Numbered from the stretch's first letter, positions 16,745-27,666 are shown. The stretch is DNA of 39,173 nucleotides from an uncultured Algibacter sp. (GCA_938003745.1 CALKXS010000165.1:1-39173); one strand, 5' to 3'. The notes: generated from the sequence alone by a model not told the origin. Numbers and translations are program-made.

Positions 16745-16781
16745 AAGGCTTAAGATTAGTTTGAACCTAATTTTAAGCCTT
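16745..16781. terminator. Bidirectional hairpin between ssb and nadB
   Basis: A 15-bp stem with one G-T type mismatch (16745-16759 with 16767-16781) and a seven-base loop sits between the convergent ends of ssb and nadB and overlaps the nadB stop codon. T-rich sequence follows on the plus side. It probably serves both genes. Confidence 0.6.
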
Positions 16782-18344
16782 TACTTTTTCCACATTATCC
16801 TTACTAAAAAAACCACCTTTATTTTCTTTTCTAGCAATAGATTGTGTTATTATTAAGTAAGCAACATTTACCATATTTCTTAATTCACACAATGACGTTG
16901 TTATTTTAGAGGTTTTATAAAACGTTTCAACTTCGGTGTAAATTAAATCAAGACGTTTTTTAGCACTTTTAAGACGTGCATCACTTCTAACAATCCCAAC
17001 ATAATCACGCATTAAAGCTTGCAATTCTTTTAAATTATGCTGAATAATAATATGCTCTTCCGGAACTACAGTTCCTTCATCATTCCACTTCGGAATATTT
17101 AAATCTGAAATTTTTGATGGGTTTTCACAATGGTATTTATAAATCTCATGCGAATACACCATCGCTTCCAACAATGAGTTTGACGCTAACCTATTAGCAC
17201 CATGCAATCCTGTTTTTGTACATTCTCCGCAAGCAAACAGGTTTTCAATAGATGTTTTTCCATCCATATCTACATCAATACCTCCGCATAAATAGTGAGA
17301 TGCTGGCACAACAGGAATCCAATCTTTCTCAACATCAATATGATTATCTAAACAGTGTTTGTATATATTTGGAAAATGTGCTTTAAAACCATCTAATTCT
17401 AGATGTGTACAATCTAAAAACACATGGGTTTCTCCTGATTTTTTTAACTCATTATCAATGCTTTGAGATACAATATCTCTTGATGCTAATTCAGCTCTAT
17501 CATCATAATCAGGCATAAAACGATAGCCTTTTTGATTTCTCAAATAAGCTCCAAAACCACGAACGGCTTCTGATATTAAAAAAGAAGAACGCCCACCTCT
17601 CACGTCATACATCGCTGTTGGATGAAACTGAATGAACTCCATATCTGAAATTCTAGTTTTAGCACGATATGCCATAGCTATCCCATCTCCAGTAGCAACA
17701 ATAGGATTTGTAGTATGACCATACACACGCCCAATACCACCTGAAGCTAATAATGTAGCATCTGCTTTTACAGTAATAATATTACTAGATTTCTGATCTA
17801 AAACATAAGCACCATAACATGTTTTATTAGACAGTTTTGAGTCTTTTATATGGTGATCTGTAATTAAATCTATAGCATAATGATGAGATAACAATTCTAT
17901 ATTTGACAATCTACGCACCTGTTCTAATAATGTACGTTCAATTTCGTAACCTGTAATGTCTTTATGATGAACAATACGATATTCTGAATGTCCACCTTCT
18001 TTACCTAAATCAAAATTACCTTCATCATCCTTATCAAAATTAGCACCCCAAAGTAATAACTCTTTTAATCGAGCTGGTCCTTTTTCGACAACCATTTTCA
18101 CAACAGCCTCAGTGCAAAGTCCGTCACCAGCAATTAAAGTATCTTCAATATGTTTTTTAAATGAATCCTTATCATGATCTAAAACAATTGAAACTCCACC
18201 TTGAGCGTATTTAGTATTAGACTCTTCTTCAGTAGACTTCGTAACAATAAGTACTTTCCGTTCAGGGAATTTTTCAGCTATTTTCACCGCAAATGTTAAA
18301 CCTGCTATACCAGACCCTATTACTAAATAATTAGCCTCTACCAT
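16773..18344 (-). CDS. nadB: L-aspartate oxidase
   Basis: The 523-residue flavoenzyme oxidises L-aspartate to iminoaspartate, the first step of de novo NAD synthesis. Seen: N-terminal FAD-binding motif VIGSGIAGLTFA; TKYAQGGVSIV; GGIGRVYGHTTNP; FIQFHPTA; EAVRGFGAYLRN and ASRDIV with the catalytic Arg region; HYLCGGIDVD; and LHGANRLASNSLLEA. The length is normal for the succinate-dehydrogenase-like NadB family. The start lies three bases after the nadA stop, so the two are one transcript, as their sequential reactions require. Confidence 0.97.
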   Translation of the reverse strand: MVEANYLVIGSGIAGLTFAVKIAEKFPERKVLIVTKSTEEESNTKYAQGGVSIVLDHDKDSFKKHIEDTLIAGDGLCTEAVVKMVVEKGPARLKELLLWGANFDKDDEGNFDLGKEGGHSEYRIVHHKDITGYEIERTLLEQVRRLSNIELLSHHYAIDLITDHHIKDSKLSNKTCYGAYVLDQKSSNIITVKADATLLASGGIGRVYGHTTNPIVATGDGIAMAYRAKTRISDMEFIQFHPTAMYDVRGGRSSFLISEAVRGFGAYLRNQKGYRFMPDYDDRAELASRDIVSQSIDNELKKSGETHVFLDCTHLELDGFKAHFPNIYKHCLDNHIDVEKDWIPVVPASHYLCGGIDVDMDGKTSIENLFACGECTKTGLHGANRLASNSLLEAMVYSHEIYKYHCENPSKISDLNIPKWNDEGTVVPEEHIIIQHNLKELQALMRDYVGIVRSDARLKSAKKRLDLIYTEVETFYKTSKITTSLCELRNMVNVAYLIITQSIARKENKGGFFSKDNVEKVKA

Positions 18345-18347
18345 ATT

Positions 18348-19274
18348 TTATTTAGAAAGTTCTAACATACGTTCTATAGGTAATAAAGCGCGTTTTCTTA
18401 TCACTTCTGGCACATCAATTTGTGGCGATTCATTAAGCAAACAATCATGTAGTTTTTGAAGCGTATTCATTTTCATAAAATGACACTCACTACAGGCACA
18501 TGTATTATCTTCTTTTGCAGGAGCAGGAACCAACTCTGTATTTGGCATTTCTTCTTGCATTTTGTGCAAAATACCAGCTTCTGTAGCTACAATAAATTTT
18601 TGCTCTGCGTGTTCTTTTACATAATTTATCATTCCTGATGTAGAACCAATATAGGTTGCTGTATCAAGAATATGAGCTTCAGACTCTGGATGTGCAATAA
18701 TTTTATGATCAGGATATTTTTTATGTAACTCTATTAATTTATCTATAGAAAAAGCTTCATGTACAATACAACTACCATCCCAAAGCAACATATCTCTTCC
18801 TGTTTCTTTTATAATATATGCTCCTAAATTTTTATCTGGTGCAAATATAATAGGTGTTTCTTTAGGTATAGACTCTACTATTTTCAATGCATTTGATGAG
18901 GTACAAACGATATCACTCAATGCTTTAATTTCTGCAGAACAGTTTACATAAGTAATCACAATATGATCTAGATGCTTACTTGTAAATTCTGCAAATAACT
19001 CTGGCGGACATGAATCTGCTAAAGAACATCCTGCTTCTAAATCTGGTAAAACAACTGCTTTATCTGGACTTAAAATTTTTGCAGTTTCTGCCATAAAATG
19101 GACACCTGCAAACACAATCATATCTGCATCAGTTTCAGCGGCTTTTTGAGACAAGCCTAAACTATCTCCAACATAGTCTGCAATATCTTGTATTTCTGGG
19201 ACTTGATAATAATGCGCTAAAATTACTGCATTCTTTTCTTCTTTAAGGCGTTTTATTTCTTTTACTAAATCCAT
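18348..19274 (-). CDS. nadA: Quinolinate synthase A
   Basis: The 308-residue iron-sulfur enzyme condenses iminoaspartate with dihydroxyacetone phosphate to quinolinate. The expected 4Fe-4S ligands are visible: C83 in AGCSLAD, C169 in WDGSCIVHE and C264 in [10 protein letters not shown]. Other marks are [25 protein letters not shown] and HPESEAHI. It is the compact form common outside enterobacteria. It leads the nadA-nadB pair on the minus strand, with a roughly 210-bp leader that shows no clear terminator or riboswitch-like fold by eye. Confidence 0.97.
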   Translation of the reverse strand: MDLVKEIKRLKEEKNAVILAHYYQVPEIQDIADYVGDSLGLSQKAAETDADMIVFAGVHFMAETAKILSPDKAVVLPDLEAGCSLADSCPPELFAEFTSKHLDHIVITYVNCSAEIKALSDIVCTSSNALKIVESIPKETPIIFAPDKNLGAYIIKETGRDMLLWDGSCIVHEAFSIDKLIELHKKYPDHKIIAHPESEAHILDTATYIGSTSGMINYVKEHAEQKFIVATEAGILHKMQEEMPNTELVPAPAKEDNTCACSECHFMKMNTLQKLHDCLLNESPQIDVPEVIRKRALLPIERMLELSK

Positions 19275-19488
19275 TTAATCATTGTTTATTAATCAACATA
19301 ACAAATAGCGTGTCTATGTTTGTTGACTGTAAAGTACAAATATCTTAATTAAAATGGGTATAAAAACGTGTTTGTCAATAAAAATAAAGCGTAATAATAT
19401 ACCCTCAGTCTTTTTATAAAATCATTAAACTATTGTTAAGTAAATGCTTAAATAATTAATAAAAAAGAAAAAGGGTTTCATCTATTTG

Positions 19489-21319
19489 TTATGCTATTAC
19501 TAGTGTTTTCGATTTAATAGATAAATTTTGTACTTCTAAAAGAATTTCATTTAAGGTTAATTCACTTCTCTCCAACTCATTCAAAACACCAGTTTTAATA
19601 TCTTCAAAAACATCTTTCACATCATTAAACAACGTTTGATAGTAAGAAACACCAGATTTCATGTTGTTAGTAAACGTTAGTAAATATTTTTCTTCCTTTT
19701 TAGTCATTGATGTCCTAGCATCTGCTAATTTTTCTTTTAAGAAATCTATATAAATATGTAATTCTTTAATAAACAAATTAGGTCTATCTGTTCTAGAAAT
19801 CATATTATCGCGACCGTAAATATGATCTGTCATATTTCTAAGACTCATTACTTTAGAATAATACGCCATATTTGGACCAGGACAAATAGAAACACCAGTA
19901 CCTTCTGCTTTTGTTTCAATATTATAAGCCAATAATGCCGAGGTACCCAAGCCTACACAGGTACAAGATTTTTCAATAATTTTATTGAACTTCTTTTCGT
20001 ATTCCTCTTTTGGTAAACCTTCCTCTTTTAAAGCTTTTATTTTGAAGTGTTGATATTCTCTAGACGCCGTACAAACACCTGTTTCTTTAAATTCCTTATT
20101 CATGTCCACAAACTTTTTAGGACAAGAACTTCCTGGCCTATTTTTATCTATTAAATTTTGTTTTTCAATATCCTTAGTATTATTACGAAGATTATTAAAA
20201 GGAACTCCTAACGGAGAAATATCACTTAAATACAAATCTTCTTCTTCTGCTGCTTTAGCTAATTTATCTAATGTCTCTTTATCAACAGTTGTTGCTTCTG
20301 GAACTAACAAAAAAGGACTTCCCCAACCAACAGAATCTAAATTATACTCATCCATTAAAAACTCGTGCTCTTCTTCTGTTCCCACACCTCCTTGCGCAGT
20401 AATTTCAAAAGATAATATTTCATTTGGAATTATACGATTCTGATTTGTAAGTTCTTGATTATAAGACGCTCAAAATAGACTCTTGCAATTCGTTTTTCCG
20501 CTCTTTAAACTCTGCTAAAACTGGACCTAAAAGATAGCCATCTGTAGCAAAAGCATGTCCACCACAATTAAGCCCAGATTCAATTCTAAATTCTGAAACC
20601 CATAACCCTTTTTTGGCTAAAAACTTACCTTGAATTAATGCCGATCTATAATCACTAACTTTTAAAATAATTCGTTTTTTAAAGTTGCCATTTTCATCTG
20701 GAAAAAAATCATCGAATTGAGACATATAAGCAAATAATCTAGGATTCATTCCCGCTGATAAAATCACCGAAGAATTCAACTTACTATTAGCAAATCCACG
20801 TAACGCTGCATGAGTATCATTATATTCTATAGGCAATTTCTCTTCTTTTCTGTAATTGTCCTTATCTACCTTTGTCATGATATTAACATCAATAGACCCC
20901 ATAGTCAAATTACTAGCAACCCAATTTTTAATTTTATAAAATTCAAGCTCCTTCGCTGTCAATTTTTCAAATTCAGATTTCATCTTAGAACCATTAGGCA
21001 ACATATTTATATAATTAAAAAGCTCTTCACTTTTCTCAACAGAAACACTTTTTAATGCTTCAAATTTTTCATTAGCCAAATCACTAATTAAATTTAAATA
21101 TGATGTAATTCTTTTTGCTCTAAAATCATCTATTTTATCTGTTATTTCATTGTAAGGGATCTCAAATTTTTCGCTATACATTTTACGCAACTTTTCTAGT
21201 AGAATATCATCTACCAAAGAAATTACAGAATCCATACCATATTGAGCCACTTTTAAAGGTGTATCTATTGTAAAACCTATTCCCATTACAGGAATATGAA
21301 ATGAATGTGTTTTTTTCAT
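19489..21319 (-). pseudogene. Nitronate-monooxygenase-like TIM-barrel protein, split by one frameshift
   Basis: Two frames of the minus strand make one protein of about 610 residues. The first ends at TAA 20459; the second, read from just past a TGA at 20470, continues without loss (YNQELTNQNRIIPNEILSFE, then ITAQGGVGTEEEHEF). Removing one base near 20459-20472 restores the frame. Two motifs fit flavin-binding nitronate monooxygenases: GLNCGGHAF with the His, and AQGGVG. The C-terminal part has extra cysteines (SSCPKKF, SCTCVG). The start is better placed at 21319 (MKKTHSF) than at 21340. Related long proteins occur in Bacteroidota, but the function is not established. It could be a true pseudogene or an assembly error. 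Confidence 0.6.
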
Positions 21320-21624
21320 ACTTCTAAAGTTAATCGCCAAAGGTATAACGACACTTCGAGCTTAAAAATGACATATATCATACTTTACAAAGGATAAAAT
21401 CCTTCAAACAAACCTTATAAATTCATTTTAAAAAATCAAACAAAGAAAGAAAAACAAAAAAACACCTAATTTTCATTGTAAACAATATGCGATAATCATC
21501 ATTTTTTTTAATTATTCATAATTAGAATTCTACAAACAACAAAAATTGATAAAACTTTAAAAGCGCTGCTATCCTTTCCGCAAGCTTTACTATTTTTATG
21601 GCTAATTTTCAATAGAGTGAAACC

Positions 21625-24216
21625 ATGTCTGTAGAGCCAAAATTAACAAGATTTAACCAAAGCGTTTTATCAAAATATCAAATATACAATAGTATATTTA
21701 TGACCTTGCCCTTTGATTCCATAACAAAAACAGGAGTATTACTTCCATTATTTCATGAAACCTGCGAAAAAGGATTTGCCAATGGCGAAGACCCTACTAA
21801 AATTGTAGAATCGTTTTTTAAGAAATATCAAGGAAGACGAACTGAAGAAAGTCAAATAAACTTATTGTTTAGATTTATTCAATATATTGAAAGACAAGTT
21901 GTTTTATTTGATGCTATAGAGGATGCTTCATTTCCTGTTGTAAACAATATGGATGGCATTGGCACATTAAGAAATTTAAAGGCCATTGCTAAATCTGAAA
22001 ACACTTTAGATTCATTAAAAGAATATCTTGAAGATTTTAAAGTACGTATTGTTTTAACGGCACATCCAACTCAATTTTACCCAGGTTCAGTATTAGGAAT
22101 TATTACTGATTTAGCAGAAGCAGTTAAAACTAATAATTTAGGTGATATTAGTAATTTATTTGCGCAACTTGGTAAAACACCATTTTTTAAACATGAAAAG
22201 CCAACACCTTACAACGAGGCAAAAAGCTTAATCTGGTATTTAGAAAATGTATTTTATAAGTCTTTTGGAGATATCTATAATTATATCCAACAAAACATTT
22301 ATGATGACGGAAAAAAGCATAACGAAATTATAAACATAGGGTTTTGGCCTGGTGGAGATAGAGATGGTAACCCATTTGTAAAACCAGACACAACTATAAA
22401 AGTAGCAAACAAACTAAAACAAGCTATTCTTAAAAAGTATTACGGAGATCTTAAAGACTTAAGACGCAAATTAACTTTTAGAGGTGTTGAAGATCGTGTT
22501 ATTAGACTAGAAACAATTTTATACAACTATAGTATAGATTTAAACACGGAAGAAACTATTACATCTAAAGAATTCCTTAAAGAATTATTAAGCATTAGAG
22601 ATGTTATTAAAAAAGATCATCAATCACTTTACGTTTCCGAAATAAATAGCTTAATTAATAAAGTACACTTATTTGGATATAATTTTGCTGCTTTAGATAT
22701 TAGACAAGACAGTAGAATACATCACAGTGTATTTACTGCTGTTATTGATAATCTAATTGAAAACGGACATAAATCTATTCCAAAGAATTATCATGATTTA
22801 TCTGAAATCGAACAAGTAAAGATCTTATCAGAAGTAAAAACAGATAGTCATATTGATACTGATGTATTTGAAGATGAAATGGTGCGCAACACCTTGAAGT
22901 CTATCAAGGCCATTAAAACGATTCAAGAGTCTAACGGAGAAAGAGGAGCAAACAGATACATTATTAGTAATAATCAAACTGCTATTAATGTTATGCAAGT
23001 ATTCGCTATGTTAAGACTAACAGCGTTTAAAGATGATTTAACTGTAGATGTTGCGCCACTTTTTGAAACTATTCCAGATTTAGAAGATGCACCTAGCGTC
23101 ATGGAAGAATTATACACAAATCCAGCATATATAGCCCACTTAAAACGTCGAGGAAACAAACAACATATCATGCTAGGTTTCTCTGACGGAACTAAAGATG
23201 GTGGTTATTTAATGGCAAACTGGGGGATTTTCAAAGCCAAAGAAAGATTGACTGAAATTTCTAGAAAATATGACATTACTGCTATTTTCTTTGATGGTCG
23301 TGGTGGACCTCCTGCTCGTGGCGGTGGAAAAACACATCAATTCTATTCTTCATTAGGACCAACAATTGAAGACAAAGAAGTACAATTAACAATACAAGGG
23401 CAAACAATTAGCTCTAATTTTGGAACTTTAGATTCATCTAAATACAACTTAGAGCAATTAATAAGTTCTGGACTTTCTAATAGACTAGGAAAGAATAACA
23501 AAGCAATGAATGCTGAAGATAAAATCGTTATGAACGATTTAGCCGAAACAAGTTATGAGGCATATAAAAACTTTAAAAGTCACCCAATGTTTATTCCTTA
23601 TTTGGAACGCATGAGTACCTTAAAGTATTATGCTAAAACTAACATTGGAAGTAGACCATCTAAAAGAGGGAATTCTGACAAATTAGTATTTTCAGACTTA
23701 AGAGCCATTCCTTTTGTTGGATCTTGGAGTCAATTAAAACAAAACGTCCCAGGTTTCTTTGGTGTTGGTGTCGCTTTAAAAAAGTACGAAGAAAGAGGCG
23801 AGTTCCATAAAGTAGAACAACTTTATAAAAATTCTAAATTCTTCAAAACATTATTAGAAAACAGCATGATGTCTTTAACTAAATCATTTTTTGATTTAAC
23901 TAAATATATGTCTAAAGATGAAGAGTTTGGCACATTTTGGGATATTATTTATAATGAATATGTATCTACAAAAGCACTACTACTTAAGCTTACAGGTTAT
24001 GCTGAATTAATGGAAAATGAGCCCTCTGGTAGAGCCTCTATTCAAGTAAGAGAGTCTATTGTATTGCCATTGTTAACCATACAACAATATGCCCTTAAAA
24101 AGATTCAAGAGCTAGAAAAAGCTGAAGTAAGAGATGAAGAACAAATTAAAATATTTGAGAAGATTGTAACACGATCTTTATTTGGAAATATTAACGCGAG
24201 TAGAAACTCTGCTTAA
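21625..24216 (+). CDS. ppc: Phosphoenolpyruvate carboxylase
   Basis: The 863-residue enzyme adds bicarbonate to phosphoenolpyruvate to give oxaloacetate, refilling the TCA cycle. Catalytic segments are visible: H147 in VLTAHPTQFYPGS, WPGGDRDGNPF, the RQDSR segment, and the mobile loop with R559 in FDGRGGPPARGGG, followed by SRPSKR. The length matches the bacterial family. The C-terminus is RNSA, like the usual RNTG end. It stands alone with a strong terminator downstream, next to genes for nitrogen assimilation and NAD synthesis that use its product indirectly. Confidence 0.97.
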   Translation: MSVEPKLTRFNQSVLSKYQIYNSIFMTLPFDSITKTGVLLPLFHETCEKGFANGEDPTKIVESFFKKYQGRRTEESQINLLFRFIQYIERQVVLFDAIEDASFPVVNNMDGIGTLRNLKAIAKSENTLDSLKEYLEDFKVRIVLTAHPTQFYPGSVLGIITDLAEAVKTNNLGDISNLFAQLGKTPFFKHEKPTPYNEAKSLIWYLENVFYKSFGDIYNYIQQNIYDDGKKHNEIINIGFWPGGDRDGNPFVKPDTTIKVANKLKQAILKKYYGDLKDLRRKLTFRGVEDRVIRLETILYNYSIDLNTEETITSKEFLKELLSIRDVIKKDHQSLYVSEINSLINKVHLFGYNFAALDIRQDSRIHHSVFTAVIDNLIENGHKSIPKNYHDLSEIEQVKILSEVKTDSHIDTDVFEDEMVRNTLKSIKAIKTIQESNGERGANRYIISNNQTAINVMQVFAMLRLTAFKDDLTVDVAPLFETIPDLEDAPSVMEELYTNPAYIAHLKRRGNKQHIMLGFSDGTKDGGYLMANWGIFKAKERLTEISRKYDITAIFFDGRGGPPARGGGKTHQFYSSLGPTIEDKEVQLTIQGQTISSNFGTLDSSKYNLEQLISSGLSNRLGKNNKAMNAEDKIVMNDLAETSYEAYKNFKSHPMFIPYLERMSTLKYYAKTNIGSRPSKRGNSDKLVFSDLRAIPFVGSWSQLKQNVPGFFGVGVALKKYEERGEFHKVEQLYKNSKFFKTLLENSMMSLTKSFFDLTKYMSKDEEFGTFWDIIYNEYVSTKALLLKLTGYAELMENEPSGRASIQVRESIVLPLLTIQQYALKKIQELEKAEVRDEEQIKIFEKIVTRSLFGNINASRNSA

Positions 24217-24241
24217 TATTTAAACCATAAGTAAATACTAG

Positions 24242-24275
24242 AAACCCGCATTACTTTATTGTAATGCGGGTTTTT
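24242..24275 (+). terminator. Rho-independent terminator after ppc
   Basis: A ten-base GC-containing stem (CCCGCATTAC with GTAATGCGGG), a six-base loop and five T residues, 26 bases past the ppc stop. A textbook intrinsic terminator. Confidence 0.92.
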
Positions 24276-24744
24276 ATATTATAAAGATATGAAAAACATA
24301 GAGTATTATTATGTAACTAAAAAGCCGTCAGCAAATCAATCTTTTACTACCAATAAAAAGACAAATATTAACTAATCCTCTCTATTCAAAAAAGCTATCT
24401 TTTTTAGACATCTGGTTTTTCGCCTATTTCACAACCTCTTTGTTATTAGAAATTTTAATGCTTTGCTAAATTTAATTTTAGGCCGTTTTATTTTTACATT
24501 CTTAAATTCAATGGTATAAAACACAAAATCTTACGAAAATCTTCATATTATTAGCTATAATACTCCAAATTCAAACTAAACCGCTTCGCAACTACTGCGT
24601 TAATGGTTGAACGATTTTTGTTTGAAATCCTTTTTACTTTTTCGGCAAAAAGATTGAGTAGTGAAATATCTCTATCCACAATTTCAATTATCAAAATATT
24701 AACCAATGAGTAAAACGTATTAAAATGCCAAAAAATTATCACAC
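24276..24744. other. Long intergenic region without a convincing gene
   Basis: Between the ppc and amt terminators. The only long frame is on the minus strand (24551-24763, 70 aa). Its C-terminal part, DISLLNLFAEKVKRISNKNR onward, has protein-like composition, but it overlaps the amt terminator at its start and has no ribosome binding site, so it may be the tail of a lost gene. Nothing else is recognised. Confidence 0.4.
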
Positions 24745-24779
24745 AAAAAAAGCGCCTTACCAAAGTAAGACGCCTTTTT
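24745..24779 (-). terminator. Terminator after amt
   Basis: On the minus strand a GC-rich stem with one bulge (GGCGTCTTAC with GTAAGGCGC) and a short loop is followed by a run of seven T residues. It lies about 40 bases past the amt stop. Flanking A and T runs mean it could also act on the plus strand. Confidence 0.88.
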
Positions 24780-24820
24780 ATTAAACAAACTTCATATTAA
24801 ACTTTATGATGAGCTAAATA

Positions 24821-26050
24821 TTAGTGCTCATTCATTCTAAAATCAGAATAAGCTTTCATTCCATGCTCATGAGAATCCAATCCTTCTAATTCTTCTTTTT
24901 CAGAAACTCTAATACCTACTACTTTCTTAAGAGTAAATATGATTATAAAAGACGTTACTAAACAGAATCCTGCGTAACATGCTACACCTATTAATTGCGT
25001 TAAGAATGTGTGCTCTGGATTTGTAGAAAAAAGACCTACAGCTAAAGTTCCCCATATACCACAAATTAAGTGTACTGCGATAGCTCCAACAGGATCATCT
25101 AATTTTATAGCATCTACAAAAGCAACAGCAAATACAATAAGAGCACCAGCAATACCACCAATAATAATAGCACTTTCTGGAGTCATTACATCAGCACCAG
25201 CAGTAATACCCACTAAACCACCTAAAATACCATTTAAAAACATAGTTAAATCTAAGTTTTTATATTTTAAGAAAGACACTAAGGCTGCAACAACACCACC
25301 TGCAGCAGCAGCTAAACATGTAGTAACTAAAGTTAAAGATGTTAATTCTGGATCTGCTGAAAGCACAGAGCCACCATTAAATCCAAACCATCCTAACCAA
25401 AGGATTAAAACACCAGCAGTTGCTAATGGTATATTATGACCAGGAATAGCTTGTGGCTTTCCTTCTTTAAACTTACCAATACGTGGCCCTAATAAGTAAA
25501 CAGCAATTAAAGCTGCCCATCCTCCTACAGAGTGCACTAATGTAGAACCTGCAAAATCATAGAATCCCATTTGATCTAAGAATCCTCCTCCCCATTTCCA
25601 AGAACCAGCAATAGGATAAACTAATCCCACATAGATTACTGTAAAAATCATAAATGGTCCAATTTTCATACGCTCAGCAACTGCACCAGATACAATGGTT
25701 GCAGCAGTTGCAGCAAACATCCCTTGAAATAAGAAATCTGTCCACCACGTATAACCTCCATCTGCATAATCAGGGGTCATTCCATTTTCAGGAGGAGCAA
25801 TCCCAAATCCTGCGAATTCAAAAACACCTGCGGAACCTTCTGCAAATCCTGGATACATTAGGTTAAAACCTCCTATGTAGTATAATAACAAACCAACAGT
25901 GATGATAAAAATGTTTTTAAATAAAATGTTGATTGTATTTTTTTGTCTTGTTAATCCAATTTCTAAAAATGCAAAACCAGTGTGCATGAAGAAAACAAGA
26001 GCTGTACAGATCATCATCCATACGTTATTTGCTGTAAATAATCCTTCCAT
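24821..26050 (-). CDS. amt: Ammonium transporter
   Basis: The 409-residue membrane protein of the Amt/MEP/Rh family has eleven expected helices. It carries the twin pore histidines H173 (LVHSVGGWAA) and H327 (AVHLICGIWG), the family signature around DFAGSTLVHSVGG, and aromatic gates. The N-terminus has no separate signal peptide; the first helix starts at about residue 9. It conducts ammonium across the inner membrane and is shut by GlnK when nitrogen is plentiful (family knowledge). It lies 24 bases after glnK on the same strand, the usual pair. Confidence 0.97.
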   Translation of the reverse strand: MEGLFTANNVWMMICTALVFFMHTGFAFLEIGLTRQKNTINILFKNIFIITVGLLLYYIGGFNLMYPGFAEGSAGVFEFAGFGIAPPENGMTPDYADGGYTWWTDFLFQGMFAATAATIVSGAVAERMKIGPFMIFTVIYVGLVYPIAGSWKWGGGFLDQMGFYDFAGSTLVHSVGGWAALIAVYLLGPRIGKFKEGKPQAIPGHNIPLATAGVLILWLGWFGFNGGSVLSADPELTSLTLVTTCLAAAAGGVVAALVSFLKYKNLDLTMFLNGILGGLVGITAGADVMTPESAIIIGGIAGALIVFAVAFVDAIKLDDPVGAIAVHLICGIWGTLAVGLFSTNPEHTFLTQLIGVACYAGFCLVTSFIIIFTLKKVVGIRVSEKEELEGLDSHEHGMKAYSDFRMNEH

Positions 26051-26074
26051 AATTATAAAAGTTTTTTAATGTTA

Positions 26075-26413
26075 TTATTTTAAAGTGTCTCCACCCTTTT
26101 CTCCTGTTCGTATTCTGTAACACTCTTCGATATCTGACACAAAGATTTTACCATCACCTACTTCTCCAGTTCCTGCAGAACTAAGAATAGCTTTGATAGT
26201 TGCATCTGAAAAATCATCATTAACTACAATGGAAATATATCTACGTTGAATATCACTTGTGCTATAACTAACTCCACGATAAACGTGTCCTTCTTTTTCG
26301 TTTCCTAAACCAGTAACATCCCAGTAAGAAAAGAAATTTACTCCAACCTCATGCAAAGCTTCTTTTACTACACGGTACTTTGATTTTCTTATAATTGCTT
26401 CAATTTTTTTCAT
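26075..26413 (-). CDS. glnK: Nitrogen regulatory protein P-II
   Basis: The 112-residue trimeric signal protein senses 2-oxoglutarate and ATP/ADP and blocks the Amt pore. The T-loop is present, with Y50 in YRGVSY at the place of the uridylylated Tyr. The B-loop GTGEVGDGKIFV and the C-terminal YRIRTGEKG are typical. The T-loop is followed by STSDIQRRYISIVV, which differs in detail from enterobacterial GlnB. Linkage to amt favours the name GlnK over GlnB. Confidence 0.95.
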   Translation of the reverse strand: MKKIEAIIRKSKYRVVKEALHEVGVNFFSYWDVTGLGNEKEGHVYRGVSYSTSDIQRRYISIVVNDDFSDATIKAILSSAGTGEVGDGKIFVSDIEECYRIRTGEKGGDTLK

Positions 26414-26522
26414 AATATCTTTAATTTTAAATGGTTAATATTTAAAAGCAGAAAAATAATTTGAGTGTTTTAGAATATAATCATCACGTTAATAAAAGAC
26501 TATTTTTTTCTAGTGAATGATT

Positions 26523-26559
26523 AAAAAAGGATGCTTTATGTATGGGTTTAAAAGCATCC
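26523..26559 (-). terminator. Terminator after the porin gene
   Basis: On the minus strand a nine-base stem (GGATGCTTT with AAAGCATCC), a 13-base loop and then six T residues. It is placed about 120 bases beyond the porin stop and before glnK, so the porin and glnK-amt are probably separate transcripts. Confidence 0.75.
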
Positions 26560-26676
26560 TCTGGCATTAAACTTAACAACAAACTAAATTACTCAAATTT
26601 TTTTTTTTAGAATTCTTATTTAATTGTTTTATTTAGTAGTACATTCTTCTACTTTTCTTTTTTAACTAAATAAATA

Positions 26677-27666
26677 TTAGAAAGAGTAAATCGCTCCAAC
26701 TAAGAAAGTAGCTAAGCTTTTAGAAGGATCAGTAATACCATCATTTCCAAAGAAAATTTCTTCTGAAGCTGAATCTAAACGTAATTCCGGCTTGATTGTT
26801 AAATTCTCAATAGTATAGCTTCCAGTTAACGTTGTAGCAAAGATATCGTCATCATCTGTAGCATTTACATCATCATATTTTGCAAAATACTCTCCTCTTA
26901 AACCAATTGAAAAAGAATCAGACAAAGCATACTGTGGGTATAATGCTGCTCCATAAAACCCTTCATCATTATTATTTGAATAAGCCCCGTTTATTCCTAA
27001 GTAAAACTCATCAGATAAATCAAACCCACCTGTGTAATCTATTTCGTAACCTAAAGCTACATCATTATCATAGTAAAAATTTAAGAATTGACCTTTGTAG
27101 CCTAATTGTAATCCTAGAGCATAATCTCCTGTTAAATTATTATTAAAATCAGTTACATTCATTACAGCAGCCATTAAGCTAAAATCATTAGATAAAGCAA
27201 AATCCGCTTTTAAACCTGTATGAGAAAATGGTCCCGCATTGAATAAATAAGAAGTACTATAGTTAAAGTTTCCAGTTGGAGAAATAACTTCATATCCTAA
27301 GAATGTGTTAAAACGACCAGCTGTTAATGTAATAGACTCACTTACATTCCAATAAACATATAATTGATTTACATTAGCCTCTGCATTATTAAGGATAGCT
27401 TCATTTCCTCTCGAGCCAAAAACTAAATCTGCAACAGCTCCAGTCTTCTCTCCTTCGTAAGAAGCAATAATATTCGCCATACCTATAGCAAAGCCTGTTT
27501 GATTAGCAAATGAACCAACAGCTGGTTGAGTAGTCACATCTGAAGCAGTCACGTTAGTCCTATAATAGGCATCCACACTACCACTTATTGATAATTTTTT
27601 CCCTTCTTCTTGAGCAAATAATGCTGTTGCTACAAAAAACATCGAAATTGTAATAATTTTCTTCAT
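26677..27666 (-). CDS. Outer-membrane beta-barrel porin (BBP2/OmpL-like)
   Basis: The 329-residue protein has a cleavable signal (MKKIITISMFFVATALFAQ), alternating beta-strand sequence throughout (SISGSVDAYYRTNVT, LTAGRFNTFLGYEVISP, TSYLFNAGPFSHTGLKADFA) and a C-terminal aromatic residue (GAIYSF) of the type used for barrel assembly. The ISPTGNFNYSTSYLF segment is characteristic of the putative porin-2 family. Its place directly upstream of glnK-amt suggests it lets ammonium or another small nitrogen solute through the outer membrane (inference). Confidence 0.87.
   Translation of the reverse strand: MKKIITISMFFVATALFAQEEGKKLSISGSVDAYYRTNVTASDVTTQPAVGSFANQTGFAIGMANIIASYEGEKTGAVADLVFGSRGNEAILNNAEANVNQLYVYWNVSESITLTAGRFNTFLGYEVISPTGNFNYSTSYLFNAGPFSHTGLKADFALSNDFSLMAAVMNVTDFNNNLTGDYALGLQLGYKGQFLNFYYDNDVALGYEIDYTGGFDLSDEFYLGINGAYSNNNDEGFYGAALYPQYALSDSFSIGLRGEYFAKYDDVNATDDDDIFATTLTGSYTIENLTIKPELRLDSASEEIFFGNDGITDPSKSLATFLVGAIYSF

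Noticed and set aside
21580-21610. Possible -7 box upstream of ppc (TATCCTTT)
   Set aside because: Two mismatches to TAnnTTTG; not supportable.
24551-24763. 70-residue minus-strand frame between ppc and amt
   Set aside because: It begins within the amt terminator, lacks a ribosome binding site and resembles no family I recognise; at most the tail of a lost gene.
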